A DNA stretch of 64,000 nt. Source: VMDJ01 sp038146785 (GTDB lineage: Bacteria; Pseudomonadota; Gammaproteobacteria; Chromatiales; Chromatiaceae). Position 1 is the first letter of the stretch. Every line of letters begins with the position of its first letter. Below the pieces are notes generated by a model. It made no database searches. It saw only the letters and a list, made by a program, of their open reading frames with translations, and was not told the DNA's origin. Shown one piece after another: positions 51,917 through 61,024 of the stretch. The stretch is taken from NCBI GenBank assembly GCA_038146785.1, contig JAYQSI010000002.1, positions 1-64,000 of the forward strand, read 5' to 3'. The position numbers were made by a program, and so were the translations under genes.

Positions 51917-52672
51917 ATGCAAATCGATTTCAAACGTTATCACTGGTGTATACCCAAGTTGCTCGCTGGCGCAGTCGTGCTGTTTGTGATTTTTGTTATC
52001 TATCAATTGATGCCTGATGAGCAGCAAGCGGTTGAAGAAGAAGGCGTGCTGGGTAAAACCAATGAGTTTATTGAAAAGGTTGCGGCTGTTGCCCGAACCC
52101 GTAATGCAGAAATCCTTGAAACCCGTAAATGGCTCGTCGATCAGATGCGTAACGATGCGCCAAGTGATGCAGATAAAGAGCAAATCTTGACATTAGCCGA
52201 AAAATATAAGCTCAAACCAGATGATCATGAACTGCCTGTCATGGTATGGCACTTGCTTCAGCGTGTTGATGTGGTGCCTGTTTCATTGGTTGTTGCTCAA
52301 GCTGCAAATGAGTCAGCGTGGGGTAAGTCTCGTTTCGCGCGTGAGGGAAATAATCTGTTTGGTATTTGGTGTTACACCGAAGGCTGCGGCATTGTGCCTA
52401 AGCTACGTAAAGATGAAGCTAAGCATGAAGTCAGGCGTTACGACTCGTTTAAAGACTCTGTTATTGACTACATGAAAAACATCAATCGCCACCGCGCCTA
52501 TCAAAAGCTACGTGAGATTCGAGCAGCGGAGCGTGCAGCGGGGCGTGAGCTAAGTGGGCATCGCTTGGCAGCGGGTTTAGCTAAGTACTCAGAGATCGGA
52601 GATGAGTACATTAAGCGGATACGCGCGATTATTGATGGTCGTAAGCTAGCCTTGCTCGATACGGTTGAGTAG
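51917..52672 (+). CDS. Bax-like glucosaminidase, membrane-anchored, copy 1
   Basis: 251 residues. One N-terminal membrane segment (about 13-31), then a glucosaminidase domain: VPVSLVVAQAANESAWGKSRFAR carries the catalytic Glu, then NNLFGIWCY and GCGIVPKLR. It should cleave peptidoglycan glycan in the periplasm. It follows AGGAGA. A paralogue starts 8 bases before its stop. Confidence 0.88.
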   Translation: MQIDFKRYHWCIPKLLAGAVVLFVIFVIYQLMPDEQQAVEEEGVLGKTNEFIEKVAAVARTRNAEILETRKWLVDQMRNDAPSDADKEQILTLAEKYKLKPDDHELPVMVWHLLQRVDVVPVSLVVAQAANESAWGKSRFAREGNNLFGIWCYTEGCGIVPKLRKDEAKHEVRRYDSFKDSVIDYMKNINRHRAYQKLREIRAAERAAGRELSGHRLAAGLAKYSEIGDEYIKRIRAIIDGRKLALLDTVE

Positions 52673-53384
52673 TCATTTGCATAAGCTTTTAACAAGTAGT
52701 TTTTTGATACTCGCCTTATGGGTCGGACATGCATCGTCCCAATCATCCCAAGAGGTTTTTATACATACTGTTGCCAAAGCTGCACAAAGTGGTAATGCAG
52801 AGAGCCTCAGGACGCGTACTTGGTTGGCGCAACGTTATGTTTACTTTCAATTGAGCCCGCAAGATCAAGCAATTGTTTTGGATCTTGCCGATGAGTTCTG
52901 GGTGGATGTTGACGATAAATCCTTTAAGCAGATTGTTGGCGAGCTGCTGATCAAAATTGATGAAGTACCACCTTCATTGGTTGTTGCTCAAGCGATCAAT
53001 GAATCAGGGTGGGGGCGCTCGCGTTTTGCCCAAGAGGCAAATAATTTATTTGGCATGTGGTGCTATACGCCGGGTTGCGGCTTGGTTCCGGCGCGTCGCC
53101 GAGCGAATGATAAACATGAGGTTAAGCGTTATGCGTCTATTCAGGATTCAGTGGATGAGTATTTGCGCAATATTAATCGCAACAAGGCCTATATCGAGCT
53201 GCGCGCCTTAAGGGCAGAGCAGCGTCAGCGCTTGCAGCCTTTATCTGGAGAGTATTTGGCGCAGGGTTTACGTCGCTATTCATCCATTGGTGCTGAATAT
53301 GTGAATCGCATTCGCGGCATTATCCGTTCACGTCAACTCGACCGTTTAGATCAGCAATATAAAGTGCCAGGCTATCGTCGATGA
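52665..53384 (+). CDS. Bax-like glucosaminidase, copy 2
   Basis: 239 residues. A signal sequence then the same domain as the preceding gene (VPPSLVVAQAINESGWGRSRFAQ, NNLFGMWCYTPGCGLVPARRR). The first codon is probably TTG at 52665, or a later TTG at 52677; there is no ATG in a suitable place. The two copies look like a tandem duplication with about half the residues changed. Confidence 0.85.
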   Translation: MSSHLHKLLTSSFLILALWVGHASSQSSQEVFIHTVAKAAQSGNAESLRTRTWLAQRYVYFQLSPQDQAIVLDLADEFWVDVDDKSFKQIVGELLIKIDEVPPSLVVAQAINESGWGRSRFAQEANNLFGMWCYTPGCGLVPARRRANDKHEVKRYASIQDSVDEYLRNINRNKAYIELRALRAEQRQRLQPLSGEYLAQGLRRYSSIGAEYVNRIRGIIRSRQLDRLDQQYKVPGYRR

Positions 53385-54454
53385 GGATAGGTCTGCTGCT
53401 CTTGTCTCTGTTGTTCTTGATGACAGGCTGCTCAAATAAAAACCCGCATTACGATCCCAGTAAGTCACATCATCGTGAAGATGGTTTTGCTAATCGATAT
53501 AGCGGTCGTGCAAAGAAGGAAGGCTTCTGGAAGTGGCAATGGGAGCGCCGCGTGGCAGATTTACCCAAGCCGCCGACATCGCCTATTCAGCCGATAGAGC
53601 CTGATCTCAGCTTTATTCAAAACAACCGCACCCAAACTGCGGCGACATGGGTGGGGCATGCGACGGTGCTTTTACAGACTGCTGGACTCAATATCCTGAC
53701 CGATCCGCAATGGAGTGACCGAGCATCCCCGGTGAGTTTTGCAGGACCCACGCGTCACCAAAAGCCGGGTGTGCCATTTGATCAATTGCCACCGATTGAT
53801 GTGGTGTTGATCTCACATAATCATTACGACCATCTCGACCTTCAAACTGTGCGCGATTTGATGGCTAACCATCCAGGGATTCGTTTCTATGTGCCATTAG
53901 GTGTTGATGCGTGGTTTGAGCGCAATGTTGAGGGCACTCAGCTTAAGGGTGAGTCAGCCAATGTGATTGCGATGGACTGGGATGATAAGACGGTTATCCA
54001 GGGTGCTAAAGGTGAGGTGGAATTGCAGTTTCATGCAGTTCAGCACTGGAGTGCACGTACACCATGGGACCGTTATGAAACCCTGTGGGGTGGATGGGCG
54101 GTTCTTCATCCAGAGTTTCGATTTTGGTTCTCAGGTGATCTAGGTTATTCCAAAGATACGCAGGATGCTGGTAAGCGATTAGGTTCAGTCGATCTTGCAG
54201 CGATAGCCATTGGTGCCTATGAGCCACGTTGGTTTATGCAGCAGATGCATATCAATCCGGCAGAAGCGGTGAAAGTGATGCAAGAAGTCGGCGCTAAACA
54301 CGCGTTAGCGGTTCATTGGGGTACCTTCGAGCGCCTTACCGATGAATCTTTAGATGAGCCGCCACGCGCGCTAAAAAAGGTCTTAGATTCAATGCCTGAG
54401 CCGCGGCCAGATTTTCGTGTGCTGGCTCACGGTCAGACATGGAAGTTTGATTAG
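53381..54454 (+). CDS. Metallo-beta-lactamase-fold lipoprotein (NAPE-PLD/UlaG-like)
   Basis: 357 residues. Lipobox LMTGC near residue 17. The metal motif HNHYDHLD lies in the middle, and later HxH-type ligands in FSGDLGYSKDT and LAVHWGTF complete the site. Relatives act on phospholipids or other phosphodiesters. Its location in the membrane or periplasm and its substrate are unproven. Its 3' end overlaps the cbbO gene by 4 bases. Confidence 0.85.
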   Translation: MRIGLLLLSLLFLMTGCSNKNPHYDPSKSHHREDGFANRYSGRAKKEGFWKWQWERRVADLPKPPTSPIQPIEPDLSFIQNNRTQTAATWVGHATVLLQTAGLNILTDPQWSDRASPVSFAGPTRHQKPGVPFDQLPPIDVVLISHNHYDHLDLQTVRDLMANHPGIRFYVPLGVDAWFERNVEGTQLKGESANVIAMDWDDKTVIQGAKGEVELQFHAVQHWSARTPWDRYETLWGGWAVLHPEFRFWFSGDLGYSKDTQDAGKRLGSVDLAAIAIGAYEPRWFMQQMHINPAEAVKVMQEVGAKHALAVHWGTFERLTDESLDEPPRALKKVLDSMPEPRPDFRVLAHGQTWKFD

Positions 54455-56832
54455 CTCGTTAGAGCGGCAAATACGTTTGGTAAGCGCTCAGGTAGTCGCT
54501 CAACGTCATCGACGATAGAGAAGTTATTTTCACCAAAGATACGCGACACATAACGATCAGCATTTGGATCAAGCGTTAAGCAGTAGGTGTAAACGCCTTG
54601 CATGGCTAAATCTTCTACGGCTTTCTTCGTGTCGTGACGTAAGTACTGTGGATCGCGTTCATCGATATCTGCCGGCTCACCATCAGTCACTAAAAGTACT
54701 AAGCGTTTTTGAGCATTCTGTTGGGTTAAATGCCAACCTGCATGACGTAAGGCTGCGCCCATACGCGTAGATAAATTGCCTTTCATGCCAGCAAGGCGCG
54801 ATTTGGCTTCATCATCATACGGCTGATCAAAGTCTTTATAGCGGTAGTACTGCACATCATGACGACCATCAGAGGCAAAGCCATGGACGGCAAAGTTATC
54901 GCCAATCGAATCGATTGCCCAAGAGAGTAGGCCAGCAGATTCACGAGTCAGGTCTAAGATGCTGTCTTGATCCTCATAACCGTCTTCACCTTCTTTAAGG
55001 TCACCAATTTTTTCATTGGTCGATTCAGAAAGATCGAGTAACAGAACGATCGATAAGTCACGAACGTGACGCGTGATACGAATGTTAATACGAGGGTCAG
55101 GCATGATGCCGCGACGGATATCAATCATTGCGCGAACCGCAGCGTTCAAATCAAGTTCTTCGCCTTCTTCGTAGCCTCGACGGCGAACAATGCCTTGAGG
55201 TTGCAGGGCGTCAATCAAGTGACGAATACGCGATGCGATGGGCTTATGCTTGGTCAGGATCTCATCCATAACCTCAGGGTTGCCTTTGCCTTGGCGTCGT
55301 TCAACAACCGTAGCCCACTCGGGACGCGATAGTTGAACGTGATAATCCCACTCGTTGTAGTGATAGGGTTCAGAAACTGGTTCAACACCTTCTGATTGGT
55401 TAAAGCTGATGCCCATATCTTCATAGGGGAAGAGCTCTGTGTTGAGTACCCAGACTTCTTGTGGCTTGTCATCTTTTAGTTCTGAGTCAATCTCATTGAT
55501 CATCTCCATCAAGCTGACATTCTTACGAATCGTTTGCTGCGAGCTTGGCAGGTAATCGATGCCTTGAGTCTCAAACATGTTCTCTGAGAATTCCCAGAAG
55601 TAACGGTTATCGTCACGATAGGGGATAGGCCACTCAGACAAGATGCGTACGCTTGGGATCTTCGCAATCTCGGTCATCTTGTTGTAGAACTCAATGCCTG
55701 CTGTCCATGCGAGATTCTTTGCGTAGGGGTCTGCTTCTAATTTGGCGCGATAGTCTGCTGCAATCTCATTCAGTGCAGCCATCTCATCGGTGTAATCAGG
55801 ATCCATGATGGCACGCGTGGTACGCATCATCAGATCCATTGTTTCATGTGGCTTGCCGAGCTCGTCGTCCTTAGTGATTTCAGCCGTAAAGAACTGCAGC
55901 CATAACTTACGTAAGCCAGGGAACTCGTTGTAGGCCAGATACTCAACACGCGCATCTTCGAATAGTTCGATCATGCGCATTTGTGCTTGCGATAACTGTT
56001 CGGCCGAAATCGGCTCACGGGTATAAACCATGTGAGCTGCAGCGTGCGCTACGGTAGCGCGATACAGTTCCATGCCATCAATACCTCTAAAGGCATCAAA
56101 TGCGTCTGGCACATGAATTTGGAAATCTTCAATAAACGGGCGAATACCTTGGCGTGACTCAAAGTCACCTGCAGTAGGGCGCATGAAGAACGCACGAGCC
56201 CATAAGGCGCGTAGATAGAAATTTAACTTACGTTGATTATCAATGAACAGGGTGCCGCGACGTTCCTGCTGCAAGATCGATTTTGATGAATCGGTCTTCA
56301 AAGCAAAGTAGGCCATCTGTCCATCAAGGTCACGTTGGTGAGCTTGCGCACCCCACAGAACCCAGCGACGTAAACCACCCAGAGTGAGCTTTGATAGCAA
56401 CTCATCGAGATTTTCCATCATTGGGCGTAGGCCGCGTGGCGCTTTACCGGTCATCTGGTGCAATAGCTTTAAGAAGCCACGCATAACCTCGGCATCACCT
56501 AAACGAGATGCTGCTAAGGGAAGGTTTTGCACGATGAGTGTGATAACGCTGCCAGAGGTATGTGATGAAAGCTTCATCATGCCTTCGACAACATCAGGAA
56601 TGATGTCTTCGCCGACTTCTTTCACCACGCCAGGCATTTCTTGGATGTAAGTCATTACCAAATCTTGGCCACGACCTAAGGTGCAGAATGCACGAACACC
56701 TTCAAGGTAGTTTTGCAAACCACGTGGAGACATCACACGTTGAGCTTCGTTATACGATGCTTCTATCGCTTCACGATGCTCTGTGTTGTTCTCATCAATA
56801 CACGTTATGTATTCTGAAAAATCTATGCTCAT
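54451..56832 (-). CDS. cbbO: RuBisCO activase subunit CbbO
   Basis: 793 residues. A long helical N-terminal part and a C-terminal von Willebrand A domain with the metal-ion site DLSES (VLLLDLSESTNEK). CbbO binds the CbbQ hexamer and uses its VWA domain to dock on RuBisCO and pull out inhibitory sugar phosphates. It is last in cbbLSQO and overlaps the lipoprotein gene at the 3' end. Confidence 0.94.
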   Translation of the reverse strand: MSIDFSEYITCIDENNTEHREAIEASYNEAQRVMSPRGLQNYLEGVRAFCTLGRGQDLVMTYIQEMPGVVKEVGEDIIPDVVEGMMKLSSHTSGSVITLIVQNLPLAASRLGDAEVMRGFLKLLHQMTGKAPRGLRPMMENLDELLSKLTLGGLRRWVLWGAQAHQRDLDGQMAYFALKTDSSKSILQQERRGTLFIDNQRKLNFYLRALWARAFFMRPTAGDFESRQGIRPFIEDFQIHVPDAFDAFRGIDGMELYRATVAHAAAHMVYTREPISAEQLSQAQMRMIELFEDARVEYLAYNEFPGLRKLWLQFFTAEITKDDELGKPHETMDLMMRTTRAIMDPDYTDEMAALNEIAADYRAKLEADPYAKNLAWTAGIEFYNKMTEIAKIPSVRILSEWPIPYRDDNRYFWEFSENMFETQGIDYLPSSQQTIRKNVSLMEMINEIDSELKDDKPQEVWVLNTELFPYEDMGISFNQSEGVEPVSEPYHYNEWDYHVQLSRPEWATVVERRQGKGNPEVMDEILTKHKPIASRIRHLIDALQPQGIVRRRGYEEGEELDLNAAVRAMIDIRRGIMPDPRINIRITRHVRDLSIVLLLDLSESTNEKIGDLKEGEDGYEDQDSILDLTRESAGLLSWAIDSIGDNFAVHGFASDGRHDVQYYRYKDFDQPYDDEAKSRLAGMKGNLSTRMGAALRHAGWHLTQQNAQKRLVLLVTDGEPADIDERDPQYLRHDTKKAVEDLAMQGVYTYCLTLDPNADRYVSRIFGENNFSIVDDVERLPERLPNVFAALTS

Positions 56833-56913
56833 GATGACATTTCACCTTTGACCTTTAGGTCATTGGATAGCTGCGAATTTCCTTTTGGTATGAAGTGGTT
56901 CATACCGCTTCGA

Positions 56914-57723
56914 TTAGAAGTAGGTGTTAACTGCAGCGTGCAAGGTGTCACGCATATCTGGATCATCAGTTAATGGCGTAACCAATGCCATCTGACACGC
57001 TTCTTGAGGTGAAACGCCTTTAGAGATCAACTGCGCCGCGTAAACCATCAAACGGGTCGACATGCCTTCATCAAGGCCATGGCCTTTTAGGTTGCGTGAG
57101 CGTTGTGCGATTTGAACTAGCTTGTTAGCGGTATCTGCATCAACACCGCCTTCGTGCGCGATGATCTCGCTTTCAACTTCAGTTTCTGGGTAATCAAAAT
57201 CCATGCCGCCAAAACGTTGCTTGGTTGATTGCTTCAAATCTTTCATCAATGACTGATAGCCAGGGTTGTAAGAGATAACGATTTGGAAGTCAGGGTGTGC
57301 TTTTACTAGCTCGCCTTTCTTTTCCAGTGGCAACTCACGACGGTGGTCTGTCAAAGGGTGAATTACAACGGTGGTGTCTTGGCGTGCTTCAACGACTTCG
57401 TCGAGATAACAAATCGCACCGATACGGGCTGCAACTGTGAGAGGACCGTCTTGCCATTTCGTACCGTTAATATCTAACAGGAAGCGACCAACGAGGTCAG
57501 ATGCGGTCATATCCTCGTTACAGGCGACGGTAATCAATGGCTTTTGAAGTTTCCAAGCCATGTACTCAACAAAACGTGACTTACCACAACCGGTAGGACC
57601 TTTAAGCATCACTGGCATACGAGCGTCATACGCCGCTTCGTACATCTCAACTTCTTTACCAACTGCGCGGTAATAAGGTTCATCTTTAACAATGTATTGT
57701 TCAGCGTTGATTTGGTCGGTCAT
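56914..57723 (-). CDS. cbbQ: RuBisCO activase AAA+ subunit CbbQ
   Basis: 269 residues of MoxR-type AAA+ ATPase. Walker A is GPTGCGKS (42-49), Walker B ICYLDEV. It forms a hexamer that, with CbbO, reactivates inhibited RuBisCO. The start at 57723 follows GGAGG; the longer frame to 57750 lacks such a site. It is separated from cbbS by a terminator-like hairpin, so less of it should be made than of RuBisCO. Confidence 0.95.
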   Translation of the reverse strand: MTDQINAEQYIVKDEPYYRAVGKEVEMYEAAYDARMPVMLKGPTGCGKSRFVEYMAWKLQKPLITVACNEDMTASDLVGRFLLDINGTKWQDGPLTVAARIGAICYLDEVVEARQDTTVVIHPLTDHRRELPLEKKGELVKAHPDFQIVISYNPGYQSLMKDLKQSTKQRFGGMDFDYPETEVESEIIAHEGGVDADTANKLVQIAQRSRNLKGHGLDEGMSTRLMVYAAQLISKGVSPQEACQMALVTPLTDDPDMRDTLHAAVNTYF

Positions 57724-57830
57724 GGTGATGCCTCCAGCAAAAATGCACACTGCTTTATGCAGTGCTTAGAGAAATTAAAAACAATTAATCGATAAAGCTC
57801 GAACGAGCGCTAGCGGCTAAAAGCTTTAAA

Positions 57831-57865
57831 TGAAAAGCCCCGCCGCCCTAGAAGGGGGGCGGGGC
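57831..57865 (-). terminator. Attenuator hairpin between cbbS and cbbQ
   Basis: On the minus strand the GC-rich arms GCCCCGCC and GGCGGGGC (57837-57865) pair, followed by TTTTC. It would cut most transcripts after cbbLS and let a fraction into cbbQO. Confidence 0.85.
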
Positions 57866-57889
57866 CCATGCTTAACTAATTAAGAATAA

Positions 57890-58243
57890 TTAGCCTTCGC
57901 CGCGATAGATAACCATCGATGCGCCAGCACATTGAGCGTAGTTATCTAGGCCCAACAGACGTACGTGGTTATTAGGGTGAGCTTTGTGACAAGCTTCACA
58001 CTCTGCCAAGATCGCATCAACATCCGACTCACCGAACATTGGAAGTTTCCACATGTACCAGTACGCACCGAACGCATTTTCTGGCTCGGTGTGCTCGATA
58101 GATGGGTTCCAGCCTTTAGATACGATGAACTCGATCTGCTTGCGGATACGATCAGCGTCCATAGATGGCAAGTAAGAGAAGGTCTCGAACTTCTGCGCAT
58201 CTGGATCTGACAGACTTGATTTGTAGTCCTGCATTTCACTCAT
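57890..58243 (-). CDS. cbbS: Form I RuBisCO small subunit CbbS
   Basis: 117 residues. ETFSYLPSM, WNPSIEHTEPENAFGAYWYMWKLPMFGE and NHVRLLGLDNYAQ mark the small subunit of green-type form IA. Its length matches the family. It follows cbbL by 68 bases and caps the large-subunit octamer. Confidence 0.97.
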   Translation of the reverse strand: MSEMQDYKSSLSDPDAQKFETFSYLPSMDADRIRKQIEFIVSKGWNPSIEHTEPENAFGAYWYMWKLPMFGESDVDAILAECEACHKAHPNNHVRLLGLDNYAQCAGASMVIYRGEG

Positions 58244-58311
58244 TGGTAAATACCTCTAAATTAATTCGTTATCGATAGTTCGACCGGTGACCCGAAGGTC
58301 ACCGAGGACGA

Positions 58312-59730
58312 TTACTTGTGAGAAACGTCCAGCTTGTCGACTGTGTCGAATTCGAACTTGATTTCTTTCCAGGTTTCCATCGCTGTCTTCAGCTCTGGGC
58401 TGCTCTTAGCCGCGTTAGTAAGGATGTCCTTACCTTCTTTTTCGATTTCACGGCCTTGGTTGCGTGCTTCCACACAAGCCTCAACAGCAACACGGTTAGC
58501 AGCTGCACCTGCAGCGTTACCCCATGGGTGACCCAACGTACCGCCACCGAACTGGAGTACAGAGTCGTCGCCGAAGATAGCTACCAATGCAGGCATGTGC
58601 CATACGTGGATACCGCCAGATGCTACTGGCAATACGCCAGGCATTGCGCCCCAGTCTTGGTCGAAGAAAATACCGCGTGAACGATCTTCTTTGATGTAGC
58701 TGTCACGCATGATGTCGATCCAGCCCAAAGTTGCGTCACGGTCGCCTTCCAACTTACCTACAACAGTACCTGAGTGCAGGTGGTCACCACCTGACAAACG
58801 CAAGATCTTGGTCAATACGCGGAAGTGGATACCGTGGTGTGGGTTACGGTCGAGTACCGCGTGCATCGCACGGTGGATGTGCAACAACATACCGTTGTCT
58901 TGACACCACTGAGCCAGCTGGGTGTTAGCCGAGAAACCGCCGGTGATGTAGTCGTGCATGATGATAGGTGCGCCAATTTCTTTAGCGTACTCAGCACGAC
59001 GCATCATTTCGTCAGCAGTAGGAGCGGTAACGTTCAGGTAGTGACCCTTACGCTCACCAGTCTCAGCTTCTGCTTTAATGATCGCTTCCATACAGAAGTC
59101 GAAACGATGCTTCCAACGCATGAATGGTTGTGAGTTAACGTTCTCGTCGTCCTTAGTGAAGTCCAGACCGCCACGAAGACCTTCGTAACATGCACGGCCG
59201 TAGTTCTTCGCAGACAAGCCCAACTTAGGCTTGATGGTACAACCCAACAGTGGGCGACCGTACTTGTTCAACAAGTCACGCTCTACCTGGATACCTTGTG
59301 GTGGTCCATTACAGGTCATAACGTATGCGATTGGGAAACGGATATCTTCAAGACGAAGAGCACGAAGAGCTTTAAAGCCGAAAACGTTACCAACCAAAGA
59401 GGTCATAACGTTAACAACTGAGCCTTCTTCGAAAAGGTCGATTGGGTATGCGATGAATGCATAGAAACAAGTGTCGTCACCTGGTACGTCTTCGATCGCG
59501 TATGCACGACCTTTGTAGTAATCCAAGTCAGTCAGCAGGTCGGTCCATACTGTGGTCCAAGTACCGGTTGATGATTCAGCAGCTACCGCAGCAGCAACTT
59601 CTTCACGTGGTACACCTGGCTGAGGAGTTACCTTAAAACACGCCAAGATATCGGTATCTTTTGGGGTGTATTCAGGCATCCAATATGTTTCGCGGTACTC
59701 TTTAACGCCCGCATCGTATTTCTTGGCCAT
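58312..59730 (-). CDS. cbbL: Form IA RuBisCO large subunit CbbL
   Basis: 472 residues. Active-site residues: Lys 167 in GCTIKPKLGLS, Lys 193 (carbamate) with Asp 195 and Glu 196 in FTKDDEN, HIHRAMHAV and the Lys of loop 6 in GTVVGKLEG. It carboxylates ribulose bisphosphate. The start at 59730 gives the usual MAKKYDAG N-terminus. No carboxysome genes follow, and the cbbQO pair places it in the non-carboxysomal IAq type. Confidence 0.98.
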   Translation of the reverse strand: MAKKYDAGVKEYRETYWMPEYTPKDTDILACFKVTPQPGVPREEVAAAVAAESSTGTWTTVWTDLLTDLDYYKGRAYAIEDVPGDDTCFYAFIAYPIDLFEEGSVVNVMTSLVGNVFGFKALRALRLEDIRFPIAYVMTCNGPPQGIQVERDLLNKYGRPLLGCTIKPKLGLSAKNYGRACYEGLRGGLDFTKDDENVNSQPFMRWKHRFDFCMEAIIKAEAETGERKGHYLNVTAPTADEMMRRAEYAKEIGAPIIMHDYITGGFSANTQLAQWCQDNGMLLHIHRAMHAVLDRNPHHGIHFRVLTKILRLSGGDHLHSGTVVGKLEGDRDATLGWIDIMRDSYIKEDRSRGIFFDQDWGAMPGVLPVASGGIHVWHMPALVAIFGDDSVLQFGGGTLGHPWGNAAGAAANRVAVEACVEARNQGREIEKEGKDILTNAAKSSPELKTAMETWKEIKFEFDTVDKLDVSHK

Positions 59731-59793
59731 AGCCTTAAAACCTCTCGATTGGTTGAGAATTGTGTCCCTAAACAAGCTTCGTGACGGCTTGCT

Positions 59794-59811
59794 GAATGAC
59801 AGGGGTCATTC
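59794..59811 (-). promoter_or_regulatory. Hairpin in the cbbL leader
   Basis: GAATGAC and GTCATTC pair around AGGG, about 65 bases upstream of cbbL. It may sit in the mRNA leader, or be part of the operator. Confidence 0.5.
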
Positions 59812-59854
59812 ATTGGGTTTTGCGAATATAGGGAAGTGCCAATATAATTAACAT

Positions 59855-59867
59855 TCAGAATTTCTGA
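59855..59867. promoter_or_regulatory. Candidate CbbR operator
   Basis: TCAGAATTTCTGA is an inverted repeat (TCAGAA/TTCTGA, sharing the central base) in the AT-rich gap between the divergent cbbR and cbbL genes, 22 bases before cbbR. CbbR is known to bind such dyads there. The call rests on position and symmetry. Confidence 0.5.
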
Positions 59868-59889
59868 TCATTTCCATAAATAAAAGCTT

Positions 59890-60805
59890 ATGCATCTAAC
59901 CCTCCGACAATTAAGCGTTTTTGAGTGCGTTGCGCGCCATTTGAGCTTTACCAAGGCTGCTGAAGAGCTGCATTTGAGCCAGCCGGCTGTTTCCATGCAG
60001 GTGCGTCAGCTCGAAGAGGCTGCCGAATTACCCTTGCTTGAAAAAGTGGGTAAAACTTTGCACCTGACCGAAGCAGGTCGAGAGGTTTATAACTACGCGC
60101 GCTCAATCTCTCAGCAGCTGCATGAGCTCGATGATGTGATTGCGGACCTTAAAGGGTCTGAAAGGTGGTCATTTGCGTATCAGCGTGGCAAGTACCGCCA
60201 ACTCCTTTGCGACGCGTTTATTAAGCGCATTCACAAAAAGCTTACCTGGCACCTCATTCTCGTTGGATGTCACTAACCGTAAGAGTCTGCTCGACCAGCT
60301 GGCTAACAATGAGACCGATCTGGTCATTATGGGTAAACCGCCAGAAGAGATAGAGCTGCACGTCACCCCCTTTATGGACAACCCGCTTGTGGTCATCGCG
60401 CCACTGGATCACCCCTGGGTAGGTCGCGAAAAGCCCATTAGTCTTAAAGAGATTGCCAATGAGACATTCGTGGTGCGTGAACAAGGTTCGGGTACTCGAA
60501 TTGCGATGGAGCGATTTTTTGGTGAGCAGGGGATGAAGCTCAAAACGGGCATGGAGATGACATCGAATTCGGCGATTAAAAGTTCGGTTGAAGCAGGACT
60601 GGGCTTGGGAATCGTGTCGATACATACCCTAGAGCTCGAGCTCGAATCCAAACACCTAGCCGTATTAAATGTAGAAGGCCTTCCGATTCTGCGTCATTGG
60701 CACGTGGTTCACTGCAATAAGCGCTTGCCGCCCATCGCTCAGGCCTTTGTCGATTTTGTTGAATCTGATCAAGCCAAGCCCTTGCTGACGGTGCCCAAGT
60801 TTTAA
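59890..60805 (+). CDS. cbbR: LysR-type RuBisCO operon regulator CbbR, interrupted by one apparent frameshift
   Basis: Two overlapping frames, 59890-60276 and 60140-60805, make one LysR protein of about 305 residues. The HTH (FTKAAEELHLSQPAVSMQVRQLEE) is in the first. The effector domain starts GGHLRISVASTAN in the second. At 60154-60156 GGG should be GG: removing one G joins ADLKGLKGG in frame. It lies divergent from cbbL, as cbbR usually does. As it stands the protein would be cut after the HTH. It may be a sequence error. Confidence 0.87.
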
Positions 60806-60853
60806 ACGTCTCTGACGAGCGTTAGTCCTTCTGGCATAATGCGCCGCTTCTAT

Positions 60854-60961
60854 GGTGACCCTGTTGGTCTCCCGCGACGATAGGTTGTGAATCTGGTCAG
60901 GCCCGGAAGGGAGCAGCCACAGCAGCTGACTCGTGCGCCGGGAATCGCTGGCAGGGTCGCC
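60854..60961 (+). ncRNA. ffs: Signal recognition particle RNA (4.5S)
   Basis: About 108 bases. The universally conserved tip is present (GGTCAGGCCCGGAAGGGAGC, then AGCAGC and GCGCCGGGA). The ends GGTGACCCTG and CAGGGTCGCC pair. It binds Ffh and guides membrane proteins. A probable -10 box (CATAAT) lies at 60835-60840. As in many gammaproteobacteria it lies just before dnaX. Confidence 0.96.
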
Positions 60962-61024
60962 GCTCCATTCCAAAAGCCGATTCAGGTAGACTCTGCTCTT
61001 ACTTTAATAATAAGAAGGCACAAC

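Noticed and set aside
60887..61024. N-terminal extension of DnaX
   Set aside because: The open frame runs through the SRP RNA gene; the ATG at 61025 gives the normal DnaX start.
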